This document shows, piece after piece, positions 20,121-29,471 of a stretch of 43,424 nt of DNA. The position numbers were made by a program, and so were the translations under genes. The notes under the pieces are model-generated. The model had not been told where the DNA came from, did no database searches, and was given only the letters and a program-made list of their open reading frames with translations. Every line of letters begins with the position of its first letter. Position 1 is the stretch's first letter. Source of the stretch: Hyphomicrobiales bacterium (lineage in GTDB: Bacteria > Pseudomonadota > Alphaproteobacteria > Rhizobiales > Beijerinckiaceae); assembly GCA_027483505.1 (NCBI GenBank), contig JAIXUP010000039.1, forward strand, positions 1 through 43,424, in the 5' to 3' direction.

Positions 20121-20345
20121 ATGATCCGGGTCCTGTCGATCCTGTTCTCGGGAATCCTTGCGCTCTTGGTCGCCTTCACGGCCCTTTGGGGCTGGAAAAC
20201 CATGACCGTCACGCGAGCTGATGAGGAGGTCTGGGTCGACCTCAACACCCGCATGCCGTTGCCGCTGCGCGGCTGGGCCTGCGGGCAGGTCAAGGCCCGG
20301 ACCCAGGCCCCGAGCGCGCCGGATGGCTGCGCAGGACATTGGTAG
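20121..20345 (+). CDS. Small single-pass membrane protein (74 aa)
   Basis: Unrecognised protein with one N-terminal hydrophobic helix (residues about 4-25, VLSILFSGILALLVAFTALWGW). A short hydrophilic domain follows, with two cysteines (GWACGQVK and DGCAGHW) that could form a disulfide if exported. It lies 31 bp behind the rRNA methyltransferase and is probably co-transcribed with it. Codon use matches the neighbours. Confidence 0.65.
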   Translation: MIRVLSILFSGILALLVAFTALWGWKTMTVTRADEEVWVDLNTRMPLPLRGWACGQVKARTQAPSAPDGCAGHW

Positions 20346-20363
20346 GAGCGCTTGCCGCTTCGG

Positions 20364-22712
20364 CTACCCGCCCAGGGCTTTCCAGATGACAGCCGGCGTC
20401 GCGGGCATGTTCACATGCCGGACGCCATGCCCGGCCAGCGCATTCACCACGGCGTTCATGACGGACGGCAAGGCGCCGGCACAACCGGCCTCGCCGCAGC
20501 CCTTGGCCCCCAAGGGGTTGGTGGTGGCCGGAACCGGATGGCTGATGAAGGTAAAGAATGGCGCGTTGTCGGCACGCGGCATGGCATAATCCATGAATGA
20601 GCCGGTCACGAGCTGGCCGTCCTCGTCGTAGCGGGTCTGCTCCATCAGGGCCTGCCCGATGCCCTGGACGATGCCGCCATGGACCTGCCCTTGCACCAGC
20701 AAGGGATTGACCACCGTGCCGAAGTCGCCGCCCGCCGTGTAGCGCACGACCTCGGTGACGCCGGTGTCTGGATCAATCTCGACCTCGGCCACATGGCAGC
20801 CATTGGGATAGGCCGACGGAGCCGCCGTGAAGACATGGTCGACATCCAGCGACTGCGGCAGATCGGCGGGCAAGGCCGCGCCGCTGTTGATCCGGCGCGC
20901 AATCTCCATGATGCCGATGCCGCGATCCGTGCCGGTGATCGAGAAGCGTCCCGCCTTGAAAGATATGTCGCTTTCGCCTGCTTCCAGCAGGTGCGCCGCG
21001 ATCCGGCGACCCTGCTCGATCACCCTGGCGCTGGCCTCCATGATCGCCGCGCCGCTGGCCATGATCGACTTCGACCCGCCTGTTCCGCCGCCTGCGATCA
21101 GCCGGTCGCTGTCGCCCTGCACAAGCCGGACCGACTCGAAGGGCACGCCGAGCGATTGCACCAGAACCTGGGCAAATGGCGTGGCGTGCCCCTGGCCATA
21201 ATCCATGGTGCCGGTGATGATGGTGATCGTGCCATCGTTCTCGAAATGTATGCCGCCCATTTCGCTCATCGGCGGCGCCGTCACCTCAAGGAAGCAGCCG
21301 ACACCGAGGCCGCGCAGCTTGCCGGCCTTGCGGCTGCCCTTCCTGCGTGCGGCGAAGCCCTTCACATCGGCCTTTTCGATCACTTCGTCGAACAGCGCGC
21401 GGAAGTCGCCGGTGTCATAGACCATGCCAGAGGCCGAGGTGAACGGCATGGCGGAGGGCGGAATAAAGTTCCGGCGGCGCAGCGAGAGTCGGTCGATGCC
21501 CATCTCCTCGGCCGCCTTGTCGATCAGACGCTCCATGTAATAGTTGCCCTCGGGACGCCCCGCCCCGCGATAGGCGCCCAGCGGCGTTGTGTTGGTGAAG
21601 ACGCAGCGCGCGTTCATCTCGATGAGCGGCGTGCGGTAGAGGCTGGGCATGTTCTTGACGATGTTGAGGGTCGACATCATCGGGCCGACATGGGTGAGGT
21701 AAGCGCCCATGTTGCCAAGGCCGGTGACCCGGATCGCGAGGAAGCGACCCCTGGCGTCGAGCGCCAGTTCCGCCACGACGCTGTGATCCCGGCCATGGTG
21801 ATCCGAGACGAAACTCTCGGAGCGCTTGTCGGTCCACTTGACCGGACGGCCAAGGGCGCGCGCGGCATGCAGAAGGCAGATGTACTCCGGATAGACCGAG
21901 GCCTTCATGCCGAACGAGCCGCCGACCTGGCCGGTCATCACCCGCAGGCGATCACGCGGCATCTTCATGACCTCGTCGGCGATGGCGTTGCGCAAGCCGA
22001 AGACGCCTTGCGAGCCGACATGCAGGGTGAAGCGCCCTGTCTTTTTGTTGAAGTCGGCAATGGCGGAGCGCGGCTCCATCGCATTCACGACCACACGGTT
22101 GTTGTCGAGGTCGAGGCGCGTGACATGGGCAGCCTCGGCAAAGGCCCTGGCGACCTTTGCGCTGTCGCCGAAGTGCCAGTCGAGCGCCACATTGCCGGGC
22201 GCCTCGTCGTGCAATTGCGCTGCATCCGGCTCGACGGCATCGGACATGCTGACAATGGCGGGCAGCGACGACAGCGAGATGGTCACCGCTTCCGCAGCAT
22301 CCTGCGCCGCTTGCGCCGTGTTCGCCACAACGAAGGCCACGGCCTCGCCGACATGGCGCACCCTGCCCGTGGCCAGGACCGGACGCGGCGGCCGCTTCAT
22401 TGGCGAACCGTCTGCATTGGGGTACACCATGTTGCAGGCGAGCGTGCCGTAGCCTCCGTCAGCAAGGTCCGCTGCCGTGAAAACGCCAAGCACGCCGGGC
22501 ATCGCCTTCGCCGCAGCTGTGTCGATCGCCTCGATGATCCCGTGCGCATGCTGGCTGCGGACCATGACGGCGTAGGCCTGACGGGGCATATTGAGATCGT
22601 CCGTGTAGGCGCCCTCACCCCGCAGCAGCATCGGGTCTTCAGAGCGCGGCACAGGCTGGCCGACGGCGAACTTCTCCGTGGCAAGTGCGCCGTCAGTGAC
22701 GCGGATGTTCAT
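20364..22712 (-). CDS. Xanthine dehydrogenase-family molybdenum subunit (orphan)
   Basis: Molybdopterin-cytosine-dinucleotide-binding large subunit of a molybdenum hydroxylase. The N-terminal a/b hammerhead (VGQPVPRSEDPMLLRGEGAYTDD) leads to Moco-binding segments GQVGGSFGMK, GAYRGAGRPEG and TGTMDYGQGHATPFAQV, and to the catalytic Glu741 in GAKGCGEAGCAG. The loop AYRGAGR (380-386) is the form-II type; true CO dehydrogenase has AYRCSFR, so CO is not expected as substrate. Neither the 2Fe-2S nor the FAD subunit gene is adjacent, which is unusual. The start at 22712 (ATG) is preferred over TTG at 22721 because AGGA lies at proper distance. Substrate unknown; candidates are purines, aldehydes or N-heterocycles. 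Confidence 0.88.
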   Translation of the reverse strand: MNIRVTDGALATEKFAVGQPVPRSEDPMLLRGEGAYTDDLNMPRQAYAVMVRSQHAHGIIEAIDTAAAKAMPGVLGVFTAADLADGGYGTLACNMVYPNADGSPMKRPPRPVLATGRVRHVGEAVAFVVANTAQAAQDAAEAVTISLSSLPAIVSMSDAVEPDAAQLHDEAPGNVALDWHFGDSAKVARAFAEAAHVTRLDLDNNRVVVNAMEPRSAIADFNKKTGRFTLHVGSQGVFGLRNAIADEVMKMPRDRLRVMTGQVGGSFGMKASVYPEYICLLHAARALGRPVKWTDKRSESFVSDHHGRDHSVVAELALDARGRFLAIRVTGLGNMGAYLTHVGPMMSTLNIVKNMPSLYRTPLIEMNARCVFTNTTPLGAYRGAGRPEGNYYMERLIDKAAEEMGIDRLSLRRRNFIPPSAMPFTSASGMVYDTGDFRALFDEVIEKADVKGFAARRKGSRKAGKLRGLGVGCFLEVTAPPMSEMGGIHFENDGTITIITGTMDYGQGHATPFAQVLVQSLGVPFESVRLVQGDSDRLIAGGGTGGSKSIMASGAAIMEASARVIEQGRRIAAHLLEAGESDISFKAGRFSITGTDRGIGIMEIARRINSGAALPADLPQSLDVDHVFTAAPSAYPNGCHVAEVEIDPDTGVTEVVRYTAGGDFGTVVNPLLVQGQVHGGIVQGIGQALMEQTRYDEDGQLVTGSFMDYAMPRADNAPFFTFISHPVPATTNPLGAKGCGEAGCAGALPSVMNAVVNALAGHGVRHVNMPATPAVIWKALGG

Positions 22713-22930
22713 GAGCGACAAATCCTGGGTATTGCAGGCACTGACCGAACCGGCGCCCTGCTATCGCGGTGCCAATGTTGCACTGCGACAGTCTCGCCGA
22801 GCTGCCCGGGCAAGACAAACGAAAAACCCGTGATCAGCCCTGCAAAATCACAGCGCGACCAGATGCGAAACTCATGGCCAGGTGAGCGCGACAGCTGCCT
22901 CGCTCAGCGGCTTCTGAACCGCGCCAAGCG

Positions 22931-24190
22931 CTAGCCGAGCTTCAGCAGCACATGCTTCTTCTTGCCCATCGACAGCTTGGCGACGCCGTCGCTGTTGAAG
23001 GCGGCGGGTGTCAGGTTGGCGCGGTCGTCGGTGACCGTAACATCGTTGAGCTTGAGCCCGCCGCTCTTGATCTGACGGCGCGCTTCGCCGGTCGAGGGCA
23101 CAATGCCGGCCTTGACGAAGGCGCTGAGCAGCCCGAGGCCGGCCGCGATCTCGCCTTCCGTCACCGAAACTGTCGGCAGGTCGCCCGCGAGCGTGCCCTC
23201 CTCGAAGGTCTTGCGTGCGGTCTCGGCAGCAGCGTCCGCCGCGGCGCGTCCATGCAGCAGCGCCGTCGCCTCGTTGGCGAGCACGATCTTGGCCTGATTG
23301 ATGTCAGCCCCACCCAGCTCCGCAAGCTTCGCGATCTCGCCCATCGGCAAGGTCGTGAACAGCTTGAGGAACTTGACCACATCGGCGTCCTCGGTGTTGC
23401 GCCAGTACTGCCAGAAATCATAGGGGCTGAAGGCGTCGGCGTTGAGCCAGACCGCGCCCTGGGCTGTCTTGCCCATCTTGGCGCCGGAGGCCGTGGTCAG
23501 GAGCGGCGTGGTCAGCGCATAGAGCTGGTGCGTGCCCATGCGGCGGCCGAGATCGACGCCGTTGACGATGTTGCCCCACTGGTCGGAGCCGCCCATCTGC
23601 AAGTTGCAGCCGACGGTCTTCGCCATGTGCGCGAAGTCATAGGATTGCAGCACCATGTAGTTGAATTCGATGAAGCTCATCTCGTGTTCGCGCTCGAGAC
23701 GGAGGCGGACGGAATCCATCGACAGCATGCGGTTGACAGAGAAGTGCCGGCCGACATCGCGCAGCATCTCGATCCAGTTGAGCTTGAGCAGCCAGTCGGC
23801 ATTGTCGAGCATGATGGCGTCCGTCGGACCATCGCCATAGCGGAGCACCTTGGAAAAAACGCCCTTGATGCTGGCCTTGTTGGCCTCGATCTCTGCGACT
23901 GACCGCAGGGCGCGCGTCTCGTCCTTGCCGGACGGGTCGCCCACCATGGTGGTGCCGCCACCCATCAGCGTGATCGGCTTGTTGCCGCTCACCTGCAGCC
24001 AGTGCAGCATCATCGAGGTCAGGAAATTGCCGATGTGCAGGGACGGTGCCGTGCAATCATAGCCGACATAGCCGATGGCCTTGCCCCTGGCGGCAAGCGA
24101 ATCGAGCCCCTCAAGGTCCGAACACTGGTGAATGAACCCGCGCTCCTGGAGGATGCGCAGGAAATCGGATTTGGGCGTGAAGGCGGTCAT
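22931..24190 (-). CDS. tyrS: Tyrosyl-tRNA synthetase
   Basis: Class I aminoacyl-tRNA synthetase charging tRNA-Tyr. The HIGH motif is SLHIGNF (HIGN at 52-55). The tyrosine pocket segment [24 protein letters not shown] follows, and the KMSKS-like loop is GAKMGKT (Lys238, Lys241). The C-terminal S4-type RNA-binding domain includes [20 protein letters not shown]. Length 419 aa is standard. No T-box or attenuator was seen upstream. It is divergent from the HAD gene. Confidence 0.97.
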   Translation of the reverse strand: MTAFTPKSDFLRILQERGFIHQCSDLEGLDSLAARGKAIGYVGYDCTAPSLHIGNFLTSMMLHWLQVSGNKPITLMGGGTTMVGDPSGKDETRALRSVAEIEANKASIKGVFSKVLRYGDGPTDAIMLDNADWLLKLNWIEMLRDVGRHFSVNRMLSMDSVRLRLEREHEMSFIEFNYMVLQSYDFAHMAKTVGCNLQMGGSDQWGNIVNGVDLGRRMGTHQLYALTTPLLTTASGAKMGKTAQGAVWLNADAFSPYDFWQYWRNTEDADVVKFLKLFTTLPMGEIAKLAELGGADINQAKIVLANEATALLHGRAAADAAAETARKTFEEGTLAGDLPTVSVTEGEIAAGLGLLSAFVKAGIVPSTGEARRQIKSGGLKLNDVTVTDDRANLTPAAFNSDGVAKLSMGKKKHVLLKLG

Positions 24191-24263
24191 GATCGTGTCG
24201 TGCAGTGCTTGAACGGGATGCGGTCTGGTTTTGAACCGTGGCAGCGTCTAACACGGAAAGCCG

Positions 24264-24283
24264 GAATCCGCGCTAGCGGATTC
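24264..24283. repeat. Perfect inverted repeat GAATCCGC-GCTA-GCGGATTC
   Basis: An 8-bp stem and 4-base spacer, 18 bp before the HAD gene start and in the spacer shared with tyrS. It could be a leader hairpin or an operator; the motif is not one I recognise. Confidence 0.4.
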
Positions 24284-24300
24284 GACTGTCACCGGGGGCC

Positions 24301-24930
24301 ATGATGTCTGGACTGAAAGCCGTTGTCTTCGATGTGGGCAATATCCTGATCCGCTGGGAGCCCGACCAGATGCTCCGACCCTACTTCGGCAGCGACATCG
24401 ATTACGCGACGTTCCTCGACTCAACGCGGCTGATGTGGATGAACCTGGAATTCGACGCGGGCCGACCCTTCGCCGACGGGATCGGCGAACTGGTGGAACG
24501 CTTTCCAGAGTACGAAGCGCCATTGCGGGCCTTCGACACGCGCTGGTCCGAATGCGTGCTCCACGCCATCGACGACAATGTCGCGACACTGCTGGCGCTG
24601 AAGAAGGCCGGCCATACGGTTCACGCCATCACCAACTTCGCCAGAGAGAAGTTCGACATCGCGCGTGCGCGTTTTCCGTTCCTCAACGCCTTCGACCATG
24701 CGCTCGTGTCGGCGGATATCGGCCTGATCAAGCCGGACTACCGCATCTATCACCGCTTTGTGCACGACGTTGGGTTGAGGCCGGAAGAACTCATCTTTGT
24801 CGACGACAGCGCCGTGAACATCGCCGCCGCAAAGGCTGTCGGCTACCAGGTGTTTCACATGCCCCATGCAGACGCCGCGGAATGCGAGGGGTTCAGGGTG
24901 CGGTTGAGGCAAGACGGGTTCGCGATCTGA
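24301..24930 (+). CDS. HAD-superfamily hydrolase (subfamily IA)
   Basis: Probable small-molecule phosphatase. Motif I is VVFDVGNILIRWEP with nucleophile Asp11. The +2 residue is Gly rather than Asp, as in YihX-type glucose-1-phosphatases and haloacid dehalogenases. The cap domain spans about residues 20-90. Motif II is HAITNFAREK, motif III has Lys in LIKPDYRIY, and motif IV is FVDDSAVNI. Substrate cannot be told. Two tandem ATGs (24301, 24304) are both possible starts. Confidence 0.87.
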   Translation: MMSGLKAVVFDVGNILIRWEPDQMLRPYFGSDIDYATFLDSTRLMWMNLEFDAGRPFADGIGELVERFPEYEAPLRAFDTRWSECVLHAIDDNVATLLALKKAGHTVHAITNFAREKFDIARARFPFLNAFDHALVSADIGLIKPDYRIYHRFVHDVGLRPEELIFVDDSAVNIAAAKAVGYQVFHMPHADAAECEGFRVRLRQDGFAI

Positions 24931-24949
24931 CGATCCTTTTGCCCAACCC

Positions 24950-25606
24950 TCACTCCTTCGGCGGCTTTGGCCCCACGCGTTTGTCGAGATAGGTGTTCAC
25001 CGTGCTCATCAGCTCGTCGACGCGGCCGTCGAAGAAGTGGTTGGCGCCCTCGACGGTCTGGTGCTCGATCTGGATGCCCTTCTGGGTCTTCACCTTCTCG
25101 ATCACGCTGATCACGTCCTTGACCGGCGCCACGCGGTCCTCCGAGCCATGCACGAACAGGCCCGATGACGGGCACGGCGCGAGGAAGGAGAAGTCATAGC
25201 GGTTGGCCATGGCGGCAATCGAGATGAAGCCCTCGATCTCGGGGCGGCGCATCAGGAGCTGCATGCCGATCCATGCGCCGAAGGAAATGCCGGCGATCCA
25301 GCAGGTCTTGGCCTCGGGGTTGATCGCCTGAGCCCAGTCGAGCGCGGAGGCCGCATCCGACAGCTCGCCCTGGCCGTGATCGAACACGCCCTGGCTGCGC
25401 CCGACGCCACGGAAATTGAAGCGCAGCGCCGAGAAGCCGCGCTCAACGAAGGTGTAGAACAGGTTATAGACGATCTGGTTGTTCATCGTTCCGCCGAACT
25501 GCGGATGCGGGTGCAGCACAATGGCCAGTGGCGCGTTGCGCTTCTTGGATGGCTGGTAACGTCCCTCGATGCGTCCGGACGGGCCGTTGAAAATCACCTC
25601 AGGCAT
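24950..25606 (-). CDS. Alpha/beta hydrolase, COG2945-like
   Basis: Small serine hydrolase. It starts with a beta-hairpin (IFNGPSGRIEGRYQPS) and continues with VLHPHPQFGGTMNN, LRFNFRGVGRSQG, the nucleophile elbow GISFGAW, the acid strand FVHGSEDRVAP and the catalytic His in VEGANHFFDGRVDEL. Length 218 aa is typical of this group. In many proteobacteria members are described only as putative dienelactone-hydrolase-like. It is divergent from the suf cluster and shares its promoter region, so co-regulation by iron is possible but not shown. Confidence 0.85.
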   Translation of the reverse strand: MPEVIFNGPSGRIEGRYQPSKKRNAPLAIVLHPHPQFGGTMNNQIVYNLFYTFVERGFSALRFNFRGVGRSQGVFDHGQGELSDAASALDWAQAINPEAKTCWIAGISFGAWIGMQLLMRRPEIEGFISIAAMANRYDFSFLAPCPSSGLFVHGSEDRVAPVKDVISVIEKVKTQKGIQIEHQTVEGANHFFDGRVDELMSTVNTYLDKRVGPKPPKE

Positions 25607-25641
25607 GGATGGTCGACCTTTGTCTCTGCACAGAGCCCGGC

Positions 25642-25664
25642 ATCCCGGCTGCTTCGGCCGGGAT
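25642..25664. repeat. Inverted repeat ATCCCGGC-N7-GCCGGGAT
   Basis: Perfect 8-bp stem with a seven-base spacer in the divergent region between the alpha/beta hydrolase and the suf cluster, 36 bp from the hydrolase start. It may be a leader hairpin of the hydrolase mRNA or an operator. Confidence 0.4.
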
Positions 25665-25718
25665 CAGGGGCGAACGATCCCTTGACTTCCGGCAACCAGC
25701 GGCCCAAATCTGAGGCTG

Positions 25719-25733
25719 TTAGAACTCTTCTAA
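25719..25733. promoter_or_regulatory. Irr iron-control element (ICE) before the suf cluster
   Basis: Perfect palindrome TTAGAA-CTC-TTCTAA, matching the core of the alphaproteobacterial Irr box (TTAGAA-N3-TTCTAA). It lies 156 bp before the assigned desulfurase start, with a TTGACT upstream (25682-25687) that could be a -35. Irr binds such sites when heme and iron are low, so suf expression is likely iron-responsive; whether Irr represses or activates here depends on the unmapped promoter. Confidence 0.78.
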
Positions 25734-25889
25734 GTGCCGTGAACGCAACGGGAACGTAAGACGCGTTGCGCTCGGTGGAACTTCATGGGTGCTGGCGTAT
25801 AGCACGGCTGCCGGGTGCATTTTCAAGCATTTATCGCAGCCGACATCGAAAACATGGAATCGAGCGAAGCAAAAGGATTGCCTTTCGGC

Positions 25890-27065
25890 ATGACGAGCCC
25901 CCTGCGCAGCTATCTTGACTGGAACGCCACTGCCCCGGTTCGCCCCGAGGTCATGGAAGCAGTCACGCGCGCGCTCGGCCTCTCCGGAAACCCCTCCTCC
26001 GTCCATGCCGAAGGCCGCGCCGCGCGCGCTGCCGTCGAACGGGCGCGCGAACAGGTCGCCGCGCTGGTCAAAGCGCCGGCCCGCCGTGTGGTGTTCACAA
26101 GCGGCGGCTCGGAAGCCAACGCCTTTGCGCTGACCCCTTCGCTGACTCTGAATGACAGGCGCCCGACCACGCACCTGCTGATGAGCGCGACAGAGCATCC
26201 GTGCGTCAGGGACGGGCACCGCTTTTCGAAGGCCGATGCCAGCGAGATGCCGGTGACCGCCGATGGGCTCATCGCACTGGACCGTCTTGCGGCAGCGCTC
26301 GCGGTGCCGCGCGACGGCCGCGCGCTTGTGTCTGTTCACATGGCCAACAACGAGACCGGGGCGATCCAGCCGATTGCACAGATCGGGCTGATGTGCCGGG
26401 AGCATGACGCGCTGCTGCATGTCGACGCCGTGCAGGCTGCCGGCAAGATCGGCATCGACATGACCACGCTTGGCGCCGATGTGCTGACCCTTTCCGCCCA
26501 CAAGCTCGGTGGCCCCAAGGGCGCCGGCGCGGTGGTGTTCGGCTCCGACCGGATCGAGGTGCGGGACATGCTGATCCGCGGCGGCGGGCAGGAGAAAGGC
26601 GCCCGCGCCGGGACAGAGAATGTCGCCGGGATTGCCGGCTTCGGCGCTGCAGCGGAGTTGGCGTTTGCGGAACTCGAAGCGGAAGCGCCACGCCAGCGGG
26701 CTATGCGGGACTGGTTCGAAACGGAGTTGCGGGCAATCATGCCTGGGACAACTGTCTTCGCAGCCGACGCTCCGCGCCTGCCCAATACAAGCTGTTTCGC
26801 GACGCCGGGCGTCCGCGCTGAAAATGCGCTGATCTCAATTGACCTCGCCGGCGTATCAGTCTCATCAGGGTCTGCCTGTTCGTCGGGCAAGGTCAGGCCA
26901 TCACATGTGCTTCAGGCGATGGGTGTTTCGCCCTCGCTTGCCGGCGCGGCGCTTCGGGTCAGCCTTGGCAGGTTGACTGTAGAGGCTGACCTCAAACGTT
27001 TTCTGGCCGCCTATGCCAAGCATCTGTCGGCCGTGATCTTGCAGAAGGCTGAGGCTGCGGCCTGA
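25890..27065 (+). CDS. Cysteine desulfurase, NifS/IscS type (first gene of suf cluster)
   Basis: PLP enzyme taking sulfur from cysteine for Fe-S assembly. The start at 25890 gives MTSPLRSYLDWNATAPVRPE, like family N-termini; an ATG at 25854 and GTG at 25815 are in frame but precede unconserved sequence. Visible residues are GSEANAFAL, TEHPCV, HMANNETGAIQPI, HVDAVQAAGK, the PLP lysine Lys205 in LSAHKLGGPKG, and the active-site Cys330 in the loop VSSGSACSSGKVRPSHV. This SSGSAC loop marks group I (NifS/IscS) enzymes. A second desulfurase, SufS, follows four genes downstream. It opens the cluster behind the Irr box, 61 bp before sufB. Confidence 0.92.
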   Translation: MTSPLRSYLDWNATAPVRPEVMEAVTRALGLSGNPSSVHAEGRAARAAVERAREQVAALVKAPARRVVFTSGGSEANAFALTPSLTLNDRRPTTHLLMSATEHPCVRDGHRFSKADASEMPVTADGLIALDRLAAALAVPRDGRALVSVHMANNETGAIQPIAQIGLMCREHDALLHVDAVQAAGKIGIDMTTLGADVLTLSAHKLGGPKGAGAVVFGSDRIEVRDMLIRGGGQEKGARAGTENVAGIAGFGAAAELAFAELEAEAPRQRAMRDWFETELRAIMPGTTVFAADAPRLPNTSCFATPGVRAENALISIDLAGVSVSSGSACSSGKVRPSHVLQAMGVSPSLAGAALRVSLGRLTVEADLKRFLAAYAKHLSAVILQKAEAAA

Positions 27066-27126
27066 GCCCACACAACAACAACCCACCGGCGGGCCTTGAA
27101 CCCGCACAGGCTGAGGAGACTGGAAT

Positions 27127-28599
27127 ATGCCTGCTGTTCAGGAGACCATCGATCAGGTCAAAGCCATCGATGTGTCGGAATACAAGTACGGCTTCATCAC
27201 CGACGTCGAGATGGAAAAGCCCGCCAAGGGCCTGACCGAAGACACGGTGCGCTACATCTCGGCGCGCAAGAACGAGCCGGCCTGGATGCTGGAATGGCGG
27301 CTTGACGCCTTCCGCCGCTGGAAGACCATGACCGAGCCGAGCTGGGCGCGGGTGCACTATCCCGAGATCGACTTCCAGGACATCTACTACTACGCCGCGC
27401 CGAAGATGAATGGCGCGCCGAAGTCGCTCGACGAGGTCGATCCCGCCATTCTCGACGCCTACAAGAAGCTCGGCATCCCGCTGCGCGAGCAGGAAATCCT
27501 GGCCGGAGTCGAGCCGCAGAACCGCGTGGCGGTCGATGCCGTGTTCGACTCGGTGTCAGTGGTGACCACCTTCCGCGCTGAACTTGCCAAGGCCGGCGTG
27601 ATCTTCTGCTCGATCTCCGACGCGCTGCAGGAGCACCCAGAACTCGTGCGCAAATACATCGGCACGGTCGTGCCGGTGACCGACAACTACTACGCCACGC
27701 TCAACTCGGCCGTCTTCACCGATGGCTCGTTCGTCTACATCCCGAAGGGCGTGCGCTGCCCGATGGAGCTGTCGACCTATTTCCGCATCAACGAGAAGAA
27801 CACCGGCCAGTTCGAGCGCACGCTGATCATCGCCGAGGAAGGCTCCTATGTGAGCTATCTTGAAGGCTGCACGGCCCCGCAGCGCGACGAGAACCAGCTT
27901 CACGCCGCCGTGGTCGAATTGATCACCATGGACGATGCCGAGATCAAGTACTCCACCGTGCAGAACTGGTATCCGGGCGATGCCAACGGCAAGGGCGGCA
28001 TCTACAACTTCGTCACCAAGCGCGGCGACTGCCGGGGCAAGAACTCCAAGATCTCGTGGACGCAGGTGGAGACTGGTTCCGCCATCACCTGGAAGTACCC
28101 TTCCTGCATCCTGCGCGGCGATGGTTCGCGCGGCGAGTTCTACTCGATCGCGGTCTCGAACGGCATGCAGCAGGTCGACAGTGGCACCAAGATGATTCAT
28201 CTGGGCAAGAACACGACCAGCCGCATCATCTCCAAGGGCATCTCGGCGGGCCGCTCGCAGAACACCTATCGCGGGCTGGTCTCGGCGCACCGCAAGGCGA
28301 CCAACGCGCGCAACTTCACCAACTGCGACAGTCTGCTGATCGGCAACCAGTGCGGCGCCCACACCGTGCCCTACATCGAGAGCAAGACCTCGACCGCCAC
28401 CTTCGAGCATGAGGCCACCACCTCCAAAATCTCCGAGGACCAGCTGTTCTACTGCATGCAGCGCGGGCTCTCGGCCGAGGACGCCACCGCGCTCATCGTC
28501 AACGGCTTCGTCAAGGATGTGCTCCAGCAACTGCCGATGGAATTCGCGGTGGAAGCGCAGAAGCTCATTTCGATCAGCCTTGAGGGTTCGGTCGGCTAG
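27127..28599 (+). CDS. sufB: Fe-S cluster assembly protein SufB
   Basis: Central scaffold of the SufBCD complex, on which Fe-S clusters are built from sulfur passed on by SufS. The 490-residue protein has the SufB N-terminal region ([31 protein letters not shown]) and then the beta-helix core. Conserved Cys400 is in [15 protein letters not shown], and [26 protein letters not shown] is the SufD-contact helix. The ATG at 27127 has GAGGAG upstream. It is followed by sufC after 112 bp, the largest gap among the plus-strand genes of the first block. Confidence 0.97.
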   Translation: MPAVQETIDQVKAIDVSEYKYGFITDVEMEKPAKGLTEDTVRYISARKNEPAWMLEWRLDAFRRWKTMTEPSWARVHYPEIDFQDIYYYAAPKMNGAPKSLDEVDPAILDAYKKLGIPLREQEILAGVEPQNRVAVDAVFDSVSVVTTFRAELAKAGVIFCSISDALQEHPELVRKYIGTVVPVTDNYYATLNSAVFTDGSFVYIPKGVRCPMELSTYFRINEKNTGQFERTLIIAEEGSYVSYLEGCTAPQRDENQLHAAVVELITMDDAEIKYSTVQNWYPGDANGKGGIYNFVTKRGDCRGKNSKISWTQVETGSAITWKYPSCILRGDGSRGEFYSIAVSNGMQQVDSGTKMIHLGKNTTSRIISKGISAGRSQNTYRGLVSAHRKATNARNFTNCDSLLIGNQCGAHTVPYIESKTSTATFEHEATTSKISEDQLFYCMQRGLSAEDATALIVNGFVKDVLQQLPMEFAVEAQKLISISLEGSVG

Positions 28600-28711
28600 A
28601 CCTTGGATACCTGGACGGGCATGGCCCGCCCATCCGTGATTTCTGGATCAATCGCGAGCGGAACCGCGGCAGCACGCCGCGCAAGGCGCCCGCAGACAAT
28701 GGACGATAACA

Positions 28712-29464
28712 ATGCTCGAAATCCGCAACCTCCACGTCAAGATCGCTGACGAAGACAAGGTCATTCTCAATGGCCTCAACCTCAAGGTCGCCAAGGGCGA
28801 GGTCGCGGCGATCATGGGGCCGAACGGGTCTGGCAAATCGACCCTGTCCTATGTCATCGCCGGCAAGCCGGACTATGAGGTGACGGACGGCGAAGTGCTG
28901 CTCGACGGCGTGAACATCCTTGAGATGGCGCCCGACGAGCGCGCCGCGGCAGGCCTGTTCCTCGCCTTCCAGTATCCGATGGAGATTCCCGGCGTCGCCA
29001 CCATGACCTTCCTGAAAGCGGCCATGAATGCGCAGCGCAAGCAGCGCGGCGAGGCCGAACTGACCACGCCGGACTTCATCAAGCGCGTGAACAAGGCGGC
29101 CGACCTGCTTGGCATTCCGAAGGACATGCTGCGCCGCCCGCTCAATGTCGGATTCTCCGGCGGGGAGAAAAAGCGCATGGAAATCCTGCAGATGACGCTG
29201 CTCGAACCCAAGATGTCGATCATGGACGAGACCGATTCAGGTCTCGACATCGACGCGCTCAAGATCGTGGCCGAAGGCGTCAACGCCCGCCGCGACCCCG
29301 AGCACGCCTTCCTCGTGATCACGCACTACCAGCGCCTTCTCGACTACATCAAGCCGGACACGGTCCACGTCATGAGCCGTGGCCAGATCGTCAAGACGGG
29401 CGGCGCGGAACTGGCGCTGGAGTTGGAAGCCAACGGCTACCGCGACTACCAGAGCGCGGCGTGA
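28712..29464 (+). CDS. sufC: SUF ATPase SufC
   Basis: ABC-type ATPase that energises the SufBD scaffold; it is soluble and not a transporter. Walker A is GPNGSGKST (36-44), the Q-loop is in LAFQYPMEIPGV, the signature is NVGFSGGEKKRME, Walker B is SIMDETDSGLD, and the switch His is in LVITHYQRLLDYI. Length 250 aa is standard. It ends 7 bp before sufD. Confidence 0.97.
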   Translation: MLEIRNLHVKIADEDKVILNGLNLKVAKGEVAAIMGPNGSGKSTLSYVIAGKPDYEVTDGEVLLDGVNILEMAPDERAAAGLFLAFQYPMEIPGVATMTFLKAAMNAQRKQRGEAELTTPDFIKRVNKAADLLGIPKDMLRRPLNVGFSGGEKKRMEILQMTLLEPKMSIMDETDSGLDIDALKIVAEGVNARRDPEHAFLVITHYQRLLDYIKPDTVHVMSRGQIVKTGGAELALELEANGYRDYQSAA

Positions 29465-29471
29465 GGCTGTC

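Noticed and set aside
20364..22712. Annotation as aerobic CO dehydrogenase large subunit (coxL)
   Set aside because: The active-site loop is AYRGAGR (form II), not the AYRCSFR of true CO dehydrogenase, and coxS/coxM are absent.
20679..22934. A 751-codon open frame on the plus strand opposite the molybdenum hydroxylase gene
   Set aside because: It mirrors a well-supported gene on the other strand, gives a low-complexity Arg/His/Gly/Asp-rich translation with no domain, and such long antisense frames are expected in GC-rich DNA.
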